Assembly (NCBI GenBank): GCA_039000515.1
Contig: JBCFYV010011135.1
Span: 23,656,735-23,720,734, forward strand
Source: Timema cristinae
Lineage: Eukaryota > Arthropoda > Insecta > Phasmatodea > Timematidae
Direction: 5' to 3'
Length of the DNA: 64,000 bases
This document shows, piece after piece, positions 1 through 12,625 of the stretch. A program made the position numbers and the translations under genes. The notes under the pieces are model-generated. The model saw only the letters and a list, made by a program, of their open reading frames with translations. It did no database searches and was not told where the DNA came from. Numbering within the stretch: the first letter of the stretch is position 1; every line of letters begins with the position of its first letter.

Positions 1-95
1 GCACACGAGTTGCGGAACAATTCATCCGGGGTCGGTAACCTTACACGAACCGAGGAAGTAAAAATTAGAATTATACAGACTTTGATCAAAATATA

Positions 96-262
96 AAATG
101 AAGGTTAGGCCAGGTTGGGTTTGTTTAGGTTTGTTTAGGTTGGTTGGTTTAGGTTGGTTGGTTTAAGTTTGTTTAGTTTGGTTGGTTTAGGTTTGTTTAG
201 GTTGGTTGGTTTAGGTTTTTAGGTTGTAGTTATGTTAGTTTTGGTTAGGTTAGGGGTTACGG
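96..262 (+). repeat. degenerate TTAGG-like tandem repeat
   Basis: A G/T-rich stretch of imperfect GTTTAGGTTGGTTG-type units, with occasional GGTTAGG. It resembles decayed arthropod TTAGG telomeric repeat or an interstitial array, but the units are irregular and the tract is short, so a telomere is not implied. Confidence 0.6.
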
Positions 263-726
263 TTTGATTGGGAAAACAAGCTGTCCTCAATTTATATGCA
301 ATAGCTGGCAGGTTTATTTAATCCCGCAATTCAAATGCTCCAGCGTCAAATACTTAAGTCCCATTTTCGTAGTAAGGTCCTTTCAGAAAATATAAACGCA
401 TACTTTTTGCAGTTGGAAATGATATTTTTACTATATTATCAGTGTTTTTTTATAGGTATTGATTGTAATTGCTATCCAAAGTGAAAGTTACATTACCACA
501 TAACTTGACGCATGAAAAACTTTACAGCAACTATAGTATTTTTCTACCTGATAGATATAGAAGGCTCTTCCTATGGACATTTTACTGTACGTAGAAACTA
601 GTAGGCCCTTGTGGACACTCTAATTGCGTTGAGCTAACATAAAAATATACAACTACAATTCACTGGTAATGTGTAGAACAAAGAAGCTGATAGCTGGAAA
701 TACGTGATTAAATAAATACAGATCAA

Positions 727-985
727 CACGCTTCGGTGACCGCATGGACTAAGGCGCTACTCTCGCAATAGACTAGACTTTTGATGGTAGAGATATCGAA
801 GTTCGAATCCCAGTCGAATTTACTTAGGATGGATTTTTTTTTTTACAAAATTGTTTTATACTCTCCCTCCGCGTAAATAAGGATATACCTCCTCTAAATA
901 TAGTCTCCCTAATCACTGAACCCATTAGCGTATTAAGTATACGAGCGTATAACCCGAACTGTTAGTAAGACGTGACGCCAAGTAA
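727..985 (+). mobile_element. SINE family A copy
   Basis: Family A has a tRNA-Leu-like head with a long variable arm: a pol III A box of the form GGTCTAACGCGCTACTC and a B box GGTTCGAATCTC. Then come a conserved body (TTTTCCACTCTCCCTCCACGC), the 3' end GCGTATAACCCGAACGGG and AGTAAGACGTGG, and an A/T tail. This copy is full length but diverged; it has GGTCTAA changed to GGACTAA and a T-tract in the body. Confidence 0.85.
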
Positions 986-1113
986 CTACAACCCTAATAT
1001 AGTGAATATATATTTATTTATTTATCTTAGGATATAACTGGTATATTAATGTAAACAAATTATACAGAGCACAAAGGCCTCTAAAGTGGGGTTGATTCCA
1101 ATGGTTTTTTAGA

Positions 1114-1322
1114 TTTATTATTATTATCATCATCATCATCACCGCGTCTTACTACCTGTTCGGGTTATACGCATTTACACTAATGTGTAATGGTAGGGTG
1201 ATTGTGAGATGAAATGGAGGACCTACAGTTTAACGTGGAATCCGAACCACGGTGGAGGCCTGGCATTCCACACATTCACAAGTTGTAATCAATACACGTC
1301 TTGCAAGAGGTGAAGGAAGGGT
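1114..1322 (-). mobile_element. SINE family B copy, 5'-truncated
   Basis: Family B body in antisense, ending where the tRNA-like head should start. Its sense-strand tail passes from GAT repeats into AAT repeats, unlike other copies, which have AAT only. Confidence 0.85.
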
Positions 1323-1769
1323 TAATAAGTTTATAAATAAAGAATGAAACTTATTTAATTTGTGAACGTTGTGGCGGTGAAAACGTTGACAACTGAACTG
1401 AGACGCCCGCGCACCTCTGTATGCCTGCGCAGTTCGCTCCGACGCAGGTATATCGAATTAAATTAAACTATTTGCTCCGGTCGCCTGTGCAGGCTGAAAT
1501 ACCTGGACGGTTGTGTCAACAACACGTTCAGTTATACCTAAAAGGGGCACCTGTACATGCAAACCTTTGAAGGTATAACTGCACGTGTGTAGTAGCCTTT
1601 ACTTTATCCATACTGGCGTTGATAAAAAGGGGTATTAACTTTTTAGGGGGAAAAAAACCTACCCTTTTATTTGAACTCTTATCTCCCAGTCACTAAGACC
1701 GATTTATCATGACATTTAATTCGCATATCCACAGTTTCAAACTTTAGATTTAATAAGTAAAAAACTATT
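1323..1769. other. unassigned segment with a GC-rich core
   Basis: About 1375-1600 is clearly richer in G+C than its surroundings and contains CpG. No open frame or repeat relationship is recognisable. It could be a decayed LTR or other transposon piece. Confidence 0.3.
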
Positions 1770-1997
1770 TCGGGTTGTCACGTGGTCTAACGCGCTACTC
1801 TCACACTAGACTAGACTGCCAATTACGTGGAGATCGAGGGTCGAATATTGGTTTTGGTTGTCCTAAATGGTTTTACTCTCCTCCCCCTACGCGCAAATGT
1901 GGGTACATTATATTTTAAATGTAGCCTTTCTAATTACTAAAACCATTAGCGTGATTAGTAATTAAGCGTATAGCCCAAACGGTAGCAAGATGTGGAC
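1770..1997 (+). mobile_element. SINE family A copy
   Basis: Head with GGTCTAACGCGCTACTCTC, decayed B box (GGGTCGAATATT), and the CCATTAGCGTGATTAGTA and AGCGTATAGCCC 3' region. Moderately diverged. Confidence 0.85.
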
Positions 1998-2639
1998 TTA
2001 ACTCTAATAAATAGTTTTTTTTAAGTCTCATTATTTTAATTTATCTAAGTATTTACGTATCCAAAACATTTATCTTTATCTTCATTTATCAGACAGAGGT
2101 TTAATAAATACACTTAATGGTCCTGATGTGTGTTTGTTTTCTTTGTAAAGTTGCACGTTACAGGAAAAGGCTTATAATTTATTTCTTTAATCGTTTCCTC
2201 TTTGGTGCGTGAATCTTTTCGTTTTTTTTTATTATTTGTGTTTCTTACTTCCGTAAGAACGGACCTACTTTATGTCTTAGCCACCCCGCAGTGCTTTGTC
2301 GAACTATTTACGACGAGTCAACCGCTAACCTTCGGAACTTAACTTGTTTACTACTGACCCGGCGTTCTCCAAAATAATAGTTCTTCTAACAGCTGACCTC
2401 GCTCTTTCCATTAAAATAAACATGTTTAATTACATCATGTTAATAACTATGTCACGTTTTAATTATTTTATGCTCGAGTCATTAAACTCTGTCAAGATAA
2501 ATGATTGTTTTCTGAAATCACTATTACTCTTTTAGTATATCTTTTAAATGTGAGCGTTTGAATCACATTACCAGTATATAAGGTTTCATATAAAATAAAT
2601 GATATTAAAATATTAAGAGACTTAATAATATTTTAATAG
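1998..2639. other. AT-rich spacer
   Basis: No recognisable repeat or gene. A 63-codon open frame near 2344-2535 begins without a good start and has no family features. Confidence 0.4.
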
Positions 2640-2832
2640 TAATACGAGGACTAAGAAGGATATGAGAGGATCAGATAAAAAAAAGTATGGAAATGAGAGG
2701 TACAGAATGAAAGCGAATAAAGTAAGAAACGTGGTGGAAAGATAGATGGAGATGAAGGCATTTTAATACATTGACTGGGCCACAAGCTGGAAACAGCTGA
2801 TAACGATGATGATGATGATGATGATGATTATG
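2640..2832 (+). mobile_element. possible LINE 3'-end fragment with GAT tail
   Basis: Purine-rich coding-like strand with GTGGAAAGATAGATGG, then ACTGGGCCACAAGCTGGAAACA, ending in a (GAT)n run. Layout and wording parallel the end of the better-preserved LINE fragment at 18090-18612, which ends CTGGCCAAAATTTAGACACA followed by (GAT)n. All frames are broken. Confidence 0.45.
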
Positions 2833-4252
2833 ATGAATATTAATAGCTGTTGGTTAGAACTCCGGTAAATCTGTCGAAAGAAGGTATTTCTTGCTGTTTT
2901 AAATAATAAATAATTTATAACTAACTCTACATTTACTAAATATCAATATATTTATTTTCACCATATAAGATATTGAATGTAATTTTCCAATCAAATAAAA
3001 TAACATTATCTTGATGTCTCTTTAAATAAAGCAAATTTGTTAAGTTTTATTCATATTTTGACATTTTTGATTTAATTTACTCAATCTCTGCAAATAAAAT
3101 TATTTGAAATATATTTTATAATATGTATGTATTCGATTGAGGTGAGAAAACTATACAACTATTAATGAAAAATAAATAAAAATCTACCTGGACTAGATTT
3201 AATTCTGGTCTATTTTGATATGTTTAAAAGCTAGTACTTTTTCAATGTAAAAATGGGTCCAACTTTTTCCCCAAACTTTAGATTCATTCTTTTAATACTT
3301 AGCTACAACAAAATAACTTCATTAAATTTTTACATCTGTTTATAAAATAATATTGAAAGGTATCCATCCCAGTCTTTAATACATGTTTCTTATGTCGGAC
3401 GTAAATATAATTACCTTAATTTATAACCTATGGAGTTAATGATGAGCCTTTATTATTTGGATTTAATAAGATTCACATAACTTTTATTGTTTAAATGTAT
3501 TAAAAATATAGACCAAGGTGATTATAAGTAGTGTTATTAATATTTAATAAAACATAACATGCTAGTAATCATAAGATTAATTTGCTTGATTTCATTATTA
3601 CTAGACTTATATTTATGTTTAAATACCTACACGAATTTAGACAATAACTATCAAGCCTATGGTTCCGTATTTACGGGACACCCCTTTGTGATACAGTATG
3701 TCAATTATAAGATGTGTGTAGGAAATATTCTACATATTTACATTGTATTATACCGATTTAAATGCCTCGTTTGATATTTTACTTACAATAAGTCACCTCC
3801 CAAAGACTTAGTCGTGATCTTATTTTCTCGTGTAATTATAAGTTACTAATGATTTTAACAAAAAAATAATAGTGGTAATCTCTTTTATTAAATGCGCAAA
3901 TTTAAATATTTCTTGATTATTTTTTTTTAGAAAAATTATTTAAAAAAAATAGTGCAGGTATAAACTAGGACCATATCCCAGTTTTGTTTCAAGGTCTCTC
4001 TGATAATATAACGTAGTGTAAAATTTAAATTCCCTCAGTAAGTGTCAGGTGCAAGCAGACCCTGAAATATGTGCGTTTATAAACGTGAATAATGTTGATA
4101 TTTGATTGTATTTTTAGTGTGTGAAAATAAAATATGATAAAAAAAAAGTTAAAAAATCAGGTGCATCGTAAACATCACTAAAAACAATGCATAAACGATG
4201 TAAGGTATTGTATTATTTTGCCTACAGTGTGATTCGTTCAAAAGTGTGAAAT
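2833..4252. other. AT-rich spacer
   Basis: Long A/T-rich tract with poly-A and poly-T runs. A 71-codon frame near 3559-3774 is rich in hydrophobic residues, as expected from A+T-rich sequence, and has no supporting feature. Confidence 0.4.
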
Positions 4253-4256
4253 TTAA

Positions 4257-4500
4257 TGTATAGGCAGTTTATGGTACAGGAGCATTTGTCGGTCTGTGTA
4301 AGCGCCGTGAGATTGAAAGCATAGGCAATTTGTAGTACAAGATCTTATTACAATCAGTGTAAGCGCCGTGAGATAGAATGCATAGGCAATTTGTAGTACA
4401 GAAGTGTATTGCAAACAGTGTAAGCGCCGTGAGGTAGCTGGACAAGGCAACTTGTGCTACAGAGGTGAATGGCAGTTTGTCTAAGTGTCTGACACAGTGT
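4257..4500 (+). repeat. 61-bp minisatellite, four units
   Basis: Four tandem units with AGGCAATTTGTAGTACAG starting at 4262, 4323, 4384 and 4445 (period 61), each followed by GTGTAAGCGCCGTGAGA. The same unit occurs in reverse orientation at 12484-12610. The 65-codon minus-strand frame across it is a by-product of the period and not a gene. Confidence 0.9.
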
Positions 4501-4989
4501 ATACATATACATGTACAGCATATTTAGTGTCTAGTGGGGCTAATTTTGTTTTGTGGAAGATACAAAATGACGGTTAGAAGGAAGTGGTCATGTTTGACCC
4601 CTCTTGGACATGTCAAATTGATATTTTAAAATATTTTATTTAGCACCGTATCTTACCAACCATCCTGGTTGTTAGCGTATCTAATAAATACATTAATATA
4701 TTAGGAATGAGAAAGTTTGAATTTGGAGGAAAAGTACTCACATTTGATTGAATGGATGTAGTAAGACCATTTAGCTAAAACTCCCCTTATTAGATCATAC
4801 AGGGATCTGATCCAAATCTAACCATTATAAGCAGTTTAGTCTATTGTAAGTGTGACACCTTACACGACGTTATTTGACCAAGAAAAATCTACTTTTAATT
4901 TTTCTAAACTAGTTCAACCATCACTTCGTATTTAAAATAGTGACCGTAGCACATGTTGTCTGATCAATTAGTCTCTCAAAGAAGATGGA
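4501..4989. other. spacer
   Basis: No assignable gene or repeat, apart from weak family A-like wording around 4690-4860 in antisense (GGAATGAGAAAGTTTGAATTTGGAGG and AGTGTGACACCTTA). Confidence 0.35.
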
Positions 4990-5235
4990 TGACGCGCTTC
5001 AGTGGAAGAATGGTCTAAGGTGTCAGTCTCTTGTTGGACTGCGTCTGCTGAAGACGGGGAGATCGATATTCAGATGTTGGTCAGGTATCTTTGGTGGTTT
5101 TTTTCCCTAAATGGTTTTCCATTCTCCTTCCAGGCAAATGATGGTAGATTATCTCTAAAATGATTCTTTTCTCGTTCCTACCTTTTAGAATAAGTACAAT
5201 ATATGCGTAAAATCTGAACAGGTAAGACGTAATGA
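4990..5235 (+). mobile_element. SINE family A copy
   Basis: Head CGCTTCAGTGG..ATGGTCTAAGG and a GACGGGGAGATCGA segment, then AAATGGTTTTCCATTCTCC and a decayed 3' end (AATCTGAACAGGTAAGACG). Confidence 0.8.
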
Positions 5236-5654
5236 TTAAGAATAAAATAAAAATTTGAAATGCCGTGGATGTAATTTGTTTCTGAGAGCCTCTAATACGT
5301 TTTTTTTTAAAGCAGCTCTTGAATTTGTGGTTGGACTAAGCCTTCTCACTATCCTACGCTCCTGTTCCCATCCTATTCCAGATGGAAGGGTAATTTTCTG
5401 CTCCACGTGACGTCGGTTCGCGGTTGGTCAGTCTCTGCGAGAGGTTGAGGTTTAAAAGAAGGGGGGAGGATTGGGATTATAGGTTAAGAAATAAAAGAGG
5501 AGCGGCGAGGGGGGTTGTATTGAGCAACCCAATCAAAGAAAATATCTTGAGTAAAATCTCCCTTATCAACATGGGATCATTTTTATTTCGCTTATTTTGC
5601 CTCTCGTTGTTCGTATTCCATATAAAATTAATCTAAATGTTTAATGTTCCGAAA
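5236..5654. other. spacer with a 70-codon open frame
   Basis: A plus-strand frame at 5424-5636 covers a purine-rich stretch. It has no recognisable domain and no evidence of being a gene. Confidence 0.3.
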
Positions 5655-5872
5655 CCCACCTCGGTGGCCGCATGGTCTAACGCGCTACTCTTGCAGTAGA
5701 CTAGACTGCCGATGACGGGGAGATTGAGGTTTGAATCTCGGTTGGAAGTACCAGTGGTGATTTTTCAAAAATGGTTTTCCACTCTCCCTCCACAAAAATA
5801 TGGAGAAACCTCCCACAAATACAACCATACCAATTCCTTAAACCATTGGTGTAACTAACACATAAACATAAA
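5655..5872 (+). mobile_element. SINE family A copy
   Basis: One of the best-preserved heads in the window (CCTCGGTGGCCGCATGGTC) with B-box variant GGTTTGAATCTC. The 3' end decays after CCATTGGTGTAACTAACACA. Confidence 0.9.
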
Positions 5873-6255
5873 CAAACATAAAAACAGTTCCAGAACTTAA
5901 GTTCTATTTTTAATACGAAAGATCATTTAGAAAATATAAACACTTTTTTTTTTGCAACAAACACAATACAATCTTTTTTATTTGTGTTATTTTATAGGTA
6001 TTGGTTGTAGCTAAAGTAATAGCTGTAGATCACATGATTTGGCATATTAATACGACAAAGTAAATCTAGAAGCTTTCTTAGCCGTCAGATAAAAAGCCCC
6101 TTCTCTAAAATATGGACTGAAGTCTATTCATCTTTGAACTAAAGATCTGCTTTTTAAAGGAAATGGGAATAAACAAATTTAGGAATAATTATATTTTTAA
6201 TTTATTTAAAATTCATTCATAGTTAACCTTATTAAATCAAATATTATAGCCTCAC

Positions 6256-6299
<44 letters not shown>

Positions 6300-6510
6300 T
6301 GGAAAACACTTTAATATTTTTGTTCATTGTCTTTACATTATTGATGGAAGTGTTTTCAATTATTCAATTCAATTTAATTGTCAACTTAATTCTTTCCAAA
6401 GATTGATAAGACTCGTTTTGAGAAACTATCGTAAAATATACTATTAATAGTTGAACGTTTGATACGGATAAAACTATATTATAATGCAAAAAGTTTAAAA
6501 AAAATTATGT
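5873..6510. other. AT-rich spacer with (AAT)n
   Basis: Contains an isolated (AAT)n microsatellite at about 6257-6298, similar to a SINE tail but with no SINE body upstream. Otherwise unassigned. Confidence 0.5.
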
Positions 6511-6521
6511 AATTTAAAAAA

Positions 6522-6786
6522 GGTGACCTGGCGGTGTAGGGGTAAGGTGTCGGACTTCTATGCTGGCGGCCGGGGTTCGATCCTCGGTCCCGGCAAAGAT
6601 TTATCTGATTGCCAAACCCTTCCTTCACCTCTGACAGGACATCTTGTGAATGTGGGGAAAGCCAGGCCTCCACCGTGGTTCGGATTCCACGTTAAACTGT
6701 AGGTCCTCCATTTCATCTCACAATCACCCTACCATTACACATTAGCGTAAGTGCGTAAAACCCGAACGGCTAGTAAGACGCGGTGC

Positions 6787-6814
<28 letters not shown>
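6522..6814 (+). mobile_element. SINE family B, full-length copy with target duplication
   Basis: Reference copy for family B. It has a tRNA-like head with A box (GGTGTAGGGGTAAGGTGTCG) and B box (GGGGTTCGATCC), then the body ACCTCTGACA..GGAAAGCCAGGCCTCCAC..GTTAAACTGTAGGTCCTCC. It ends GCGTAAGTGCGTAAAACCCG and an (AAT)n tail. An 11-bp duplication AATTTAAAAAA flanks it exactly (6511-6521 and 6815-6825), so this is an intact retroposition. The minus-strand 64-codon frame here is antisense to the SINE. Confidence 0.95.
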
Positions 6815-6817
<3 letters not shown>

Positions 6818-6825
6818 TTAAAAAA

Positions 6826-7437
6826 ATTTTTTTTTTAACTAATCACTCTCTGTTTACGAAATTTAAAAATAAATAAAAATAGATTTAAAATAAGTTTATT
6901 TGGACATAATATTTTAATTACCAGCCCACCCACAAAACGTGGACATGATGAATAAAATGTCTTGTTCGTTTACTATGGATAAAATTAGTTCATGTGTTTC
7001 ACAAATAGTTCTTTTCATACCTCGACGCAAATTTTGGTACAATTTTTTCTAAATCATATCTTAATCATCCCTACCTTAAATAATTGGTTAAAATTGTTAT
7101 TGCTGGTATGGGTAATAAATAGTACGTGTCGTAAGAAATTGAACTTAATCCGCATTGGTGGTCAAACTGTTTGGCATCAAGCCTCACAACACTATATTCT
7201 TAGTGATAAGGATGGTTGGGGCTCAAATTTGGATCAACAAAAATGTAGGTGCATTGCCCTCAAACAACTTTACTTATTTCCTAGACTTTAATTTAAACCT
7301 ATAATAACCCTTATCTTGCATTGAACAAAATAAAATGAGTAATATCGAAATAGTTTTTCTACCGAATTCTAATATACCATACCTCCTCACAGCGGGGGGC
7401 GTGCTTAGGCGTGGACACTAAAGTTAGAATTGTAGTT
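6826..7437. other. spacer
   Basis: Includes a 99-codon plus-strand open frame (6992-7291) with no recognised motif, probably chance. No repeat identified. Confidence 0.3.
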
Positions 7438-7448
7438 TTTAGGCATAC

Positions 7449-7710
7449 CACCCGCCTCGGTGGCGTAGTTGGCTAACGCGCTTGTCGTGTTGAGCTCGAC
7501 TGCTGAGGACGGGGAGATCGAGGTTCGTATCTCAGTTTGGTGAACTGGAGCTGATTTCTCCTGAATGGTTTTCCACTCTCCCTCCACGCAAATGCAGGTT
7601 CACTTCCTCTAATTCAACCTTCCCAATTCCTAAATCCACCAACGTAATTAGTACTTAAAGCGTATAACCCGAACGGGTAGTAAGACGTGGTGCTTAATAT
7701 TATATTATTA
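7449..7710 (+). mobile_element. SINE family A, young subfamily, with target duplication
   Basis: Young A subfamily: CCGCCTCGGTGGCGTAGTTG head, GTGTTGAGCTCGACTGCTGA and GGTTCACTTCCTCTAATTCA. It is flanked by the 11-bp duplication TTTAGGCATAC (7438-7448 and 7711-7721). The 3' end is CGTATAACCCGAACGGGTAG plus TAAGACGTGGTGC and an ATT-rich tail. Confidence 0.95.
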
Positions 7711-7856
7711 TTTAGGCATACTGAAGATGGCTCTTCTAAAAAAATAGTTTTCTCTCAAATTGAGAGTACACTTATTATAAATTATATTTTTCTAACTTTT
7801 TCTCTATTAGTATAAATAAGACCAAATATTTTATGTAAATTTTATTACGTTTACTG

Positions 7857-8103
7857 ATCTGCTTCGGCGGCCCCCTGTTCTAACGCGCTACTCTCGTGTT
7901 GGACTAGACTGCTGAAGACATGGGGTTTGATCCTAGTTGGATGCAATGTGGACGGTATTTTCCTAAATTTCTACCTATCCACTCTTCTTCCACGCAAATG
8001 CAGATACATTTTCTCTAAATTAAGCCTTCCCAATCAATATTATATTGATGTAATTATACATAGGGTCATAACTTAATGGGTAGTAAAACGTGCTAAAAAA
8101 ATT
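7857..8103 (+). mobile_element. SINE family A copy
   Basis: CTTCGGCGGCC head with TTCTAACGCGCTACTCTCGTG, poorly preserved B box, CCACGCAAATGCAGATACAT, and end ATGGGTAGTAAAACG. Confidence 0.85.
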
Positions 8104-9124
<1,021 letters not shown>

Positions 9125-9139
9125 AATAAAGGGGAAAAA

Positions 9140-9336
9140 CCCCGTTTCGGGTGAACGAATGGTCTAAGGGTATTGTATTGGACTGCTGATGCCGAAGGAG
9201 ATCCGAGCTCGAGTCCTGGCCGGATGTACTAAGGGGTGTCTTTTCCCCCTAAATGTTTAACAACTCTGCCCCAATCCACGCAAGCATATGTACACTTGCT
9301 CCAAATTCAACCGTTCTCCTCCTTAAAACAGTTTTC
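9140..9336 (+). mobile_element. SINE family A fragment
   Basis: Starts directly at the right-hand target duplication of the preceding SINE. GAATGGTCTAAGG head, CCCTAAATGTTTAACAACTC body, 3' end missing. Confidence 0.7.
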
Positions 9337-9374
9337 TAGTGGTTAAATATGGCCGATCATAGTTGTCTTGGAAG

Positions 9375-9625
9375 TCCTCGCCTCGGTATCTGAGGTTCGT
9401 GGGTTCAAACCCAGCCATGGATCGGTGGTTTTTGTTGTTGTTATCAAGTGACAAAAAACCGTAGCACAACATCCTTTGGATGTGAATTAAAGCCGTCGGT
9501 CCCATGACGATTTTGGAATGTGAAAGAACCCTGCAAGGAATGTGAAAATAACCCTGCCAGAAAAATTATTTGATTCTTTTGCTCTCGATCAGAGAAATTC
9601 TCGTATAAATGGCCCAATAAGAAAA
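9375..9625 (+). mobile_element. SINE family C copy
   Basis: Family C has a tRNA-like T arm (TTCGTGGGTTCAAACCCAGC) followed by ACAACATCCTTTGGATG, GTCGGTCCCATG, AAGAACCCTGCAAGG, and TTGCTCTCGATCAGAGAAATTCTCGT. Related copies are at 31279, 44770, 39895 (antisense) and 55690 (antisense). Confidence 0.8.
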
Positions 9626-10596
9626 CTGAATGTTAAGTACCTCTAATAAAATGTTAAATATGTGTGTAATACAAACACATCGATAAAAAAAATTACAAAT
9701 CTTAAAACAATAGTCATTCAGAATAGCATGGCATTGTCCGTATTGGTAGACACGCGAAATCAACGTCAAGTTCTTATAAACCTGTTGAAATGCCGGACAT
9801 TTTTATCTTAAATTATCCCTCACCCCACCTCCGAGCAAATTCAGGTACATTATTCTCCTCGAATAATGTAATTATATGTGGAAATATCTACCTAGTAGTA
9901 AGGTATGGTGGGGAAAAAATAAAATTAAAGAGGTTGTCTCTTGTCATTCCTGTATCTCTTAGGTTTAGTTTATTTGAACCCTCGGAGAAAGAAGTATTGT
10001 GATCGCAAAAAAAAAGTTACTCGAGATTTTGATAAATTTATACGTTTCATGACCCAATGAAACAGGAAAAGTAGTTTTCACGATGTCGTCTATCTGTCTG
10101 TATCTTGGGCTAGAACCCAAACGATTTTACCGACCCAATTGAAATTTGGTATCCAATATTTTCATAGGTTTTCTCTGAAGAGTTTTTGCAATATTTTATT
10201 CAGCCCTAAAATTAAGTGTAGTTAACTGAAGGACAGAAAAAAAAAGAAGATAAAATTAATTTTCTCGACACTCGCTATAATTATTTTTTTAATTAAATTT
10301 GATATCAAACTATTGTTTAACACTACAAACAAAATTACTTCTCTCATTTCTTCATTAAAATTAATTTGAAGCTACTCTACACTAGCGTGAAATTTCCAAT
10401 TTTCATTATTCCTCTGCAACTATTTGAGATATAAAATAACTCATCATTTTAAATATTTTAATCTGGATTATATTTTTATAAAACCTATACTAACACAGTA
10501 TATCATTCCATTTAACAGATCTTAACAGTTTTTAGTAAATGCCTCTTTTTTAAGATAGAAAAAGAAAGTCTGTACCATTTATATAGATTGTTTTTA
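9626..10596. other. AT-rich spacer
   Basis: No gene or repeat that I can assign. Open frames of 60-70 codons here have no supporting features. Confidence 0.35.
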
Positions 10597-12110
10597 GAAT
10601 TGCTTCTTACTACCCGTTCGGGTTGTGACGTTGTCACAGACATAATGCAAACATGGACGATCTGGCTCACCTGATCTGGTCCCCTTTGACTGGGCTGGAT
10701 CTCGACTTCATGAAACACGCGCACTCAACTCCACTCAACATCACGCGGCTTACTGACCGCCCGTGGCTCGAGGCCCGATTAGAGCAAGACTCGGACAATT
10801 GAACATCAAGATGCGCTAACCCGTATGCGCCGACGGTTGTGTTCGAGTGAAACAACTCATCCACCGGCGCGTGATTTGAAATTATCACGAGAATAATCGA
10901 GATTTCTGTCGAAGCAACGTACACCCCTCTCCCTTCGTCCCAGTGTGATTCCCGCCGTTTGTGAACACGTGATTGACTTTGTACAGTATATAACGGCTGG
11001 ACTGTGTAGTGATGTCACTCATTTCTCTGCACTCGATTAGGTGAGACACTTGTCTTAGATTTAGACGTAGGTCGTTGTTCGACGTTTTCTAAATTATGTT
11101 TGGGTTAAATTGTTCAAAATTTAAGTTTCAACTTTAATATATAAATCATGATTACTAATAGCTATATTTCTCTGAGACTGCAGGATTTGCCTGTCAGCCA
11201 TTATGGTTTATGCGCTAGCTTTTTTCTTTGTACTTAACGTTGTGTCCGCCTCACGGACGGGTTGGAACTTTAGCATGGCGCCATCTTGGGGCGCTAATGG
11301 AACTTTAGCATGTCGCCATCTTGGGGCGCTAATTATTTCTGTTTAACGTGTAACTTATTTTAAAATAGTTGTTTCTGCTTGCTAAAAGTTAAAGATTTGT
11401 TACGATTGTGATTCTTTTTAAATTGTTACTCAACTCGGGGGGCGCGAGCCCGTGCACCCAGCACATTGGTTATTACAATAATAATAATTAGATTGAACTA
11501 ATTTGATTGGGATCTATTGTAACAGGTTAGGTTTAGGTAAATCATTTTCTCTGTCGCGCCTTGCAATGGCAGTCTATTATAAAACTTCATACTTATGTCA
11601 ATATAGTGTCGGCATCGCCAGGTCGTGTAGACCTATACCTATTACTTGTATTTAACTTTCCTGCTAGGTTAGTCGCCTTCTGCGAGGGTCAATTTAATTA
11701 TGACTACGTTGGTATTAATCATTCTGTTTTCTCTTAACGACTTGGGGTCTTGCCCCTTTATTTATTGTTTACTTTGGCCCTTATCGGCCAGTCACTCGAC
11801 TTTCCTAGAGTGCCTCGCTCTTGTATGTCTGCTAGTTGTTTGTAGAATAAAATAAACTCTCTTGTAACTTACCTACCTTTTATTTATTGTAATTTGAACC
11901 TATCAAATCATATGAAGGGGGGGGTTACAGGGTTTTACGCATATGTACTCATTACGCTAATGTGCTAGGGATAAGGAAGTTGGAATTAACGGTATGTGTG
12001 TCCACATTTGCGTGGAGGGAGAGTGGGAAACTATTTAGGTTAAGCCACGCTTAGTACGCCTGGCCTGAATTTTGGCTTTGGTCTCCTCTTTATCGGCAGT
12101 GAGAGCTACG
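10597..12110 (-). mobile_element. SINE family A copy split by a solo LTR
   Basis: Antisense SINE tail (CTTACTACCCGTTCGGGT) lies at 10602-10623. The same SINE resumes at 11930 with GGGTTTTACGCATATGTACTC and CACATTTGCGTGGAGGGAGAG. The break is exactly the solo LTR plus its 4-bp duplication, so the SINE is older than the LTR. Confidence 0.9.
10624..11929. mobile_element. solo LTR (Ty3/Gypsy-like), 1306 bp
   Basis: Begins TGTGACG and ends GGGGGGGGTTACA (TG..CA). It is flanked by the 4-bp duplication GGGT (10620-10623 and 11930-11933) and sits in the tail of an antisense SINE, which identifies both boundaries. Inside are a TATA element (GTATATAAC near 10986) and AATAAA signals near 11846-11855, followed about 80 bp later by the G-run end. 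The same architecture and an almost identical terminus are seen in the LTRs of the 19207-26968 element, so the two are probably related families. No internal coding region remains, which indicates LTR-LTR recombination. Confidence 0.88.
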
Positions 12111-12289
12111 CCTTAAATACCCAGTGTGGGCAACCCTTCATCATCTGTCACATGTGGAGAATTGGCAATAAAAAAGTGAAAATTTGGAGTTTACCAGCTA
12201 TCACAGTAAAATAAACTTCTCCTTCGGTGATTGCTGGGTTTAAAATGTAAAATGATAAACTTCCGTGTAATTTTGGAAGAAGCATTTCC

Positions 12290-12470
12290 GCCCACTTCAT
12301 TGGGCGAATGGTGTAAGGCGTCACTCTCGTTCTAGACTTATCTGCTGACAACGAGGAGAATGAGGCTGGATTCCCATCCGGATCCACTAGGGACATTTTT
12401 TTACGAAATGGTTTCATACTTGTTTTCCTTGCAAATGCGGGTATTTTATCTCTAATAAGATTCCTGTACC
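12290..12470 (+). mobile_element. SINE family A fragment
   Basis: CACTTCATTGGGCGAATGG head with GGTGTAAGGCG, GAGGAGAATGAGGCTGGATT, GCAAATGCGGGTATTTTATC; 3' end absent. Confidence 0.75.
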
Positions 12471-12483
12471 ACAGGATGATTTT

Positions 12484-12610
12484 ATTATCTGCCGAACACT
12501 CCTGTAGCACAAGTTGCCTATACTTTCTACCTCACGGCGCCTCTACTGACTGTAAACTCCTGTAGCACAGGTTGCCTATACTATCTATCTCACGGCGCTT
12601 TCACTGACAT
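12484..12610 (-). repeat. two units of the 61-bp minisatellite, reversed
   Basis: Two units of ACTCCTGTAGCACAAGTTGC..CTCACGGCGC with period 58, the reverse complement of the array at 4257-4500. The lower copy number and different period point to dispersal of the unit followed by local drift. Confidence 0.88.
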
Positions 12611-12625
12611 ACACTCTGCATTATT

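Noticed and set aside
1375..1600. Possible exon in a G+C-rich patch
   Set aside because: No open frame of useful length or splice-site context; kept only as an unassigned segment.
4253..4450. 65-codon Cys-rich minus-strand frame with internal repeats
   Set aside because: Produced by the 61-bp minisatellite, whose length is not a multiple of three, so no periodic protein is encoded.
10667..10924. 85-codon minus-strand frame in a G+C-richer area
   Set aside because: Lies inside the solo LTR and overlaps another frame; no domain.
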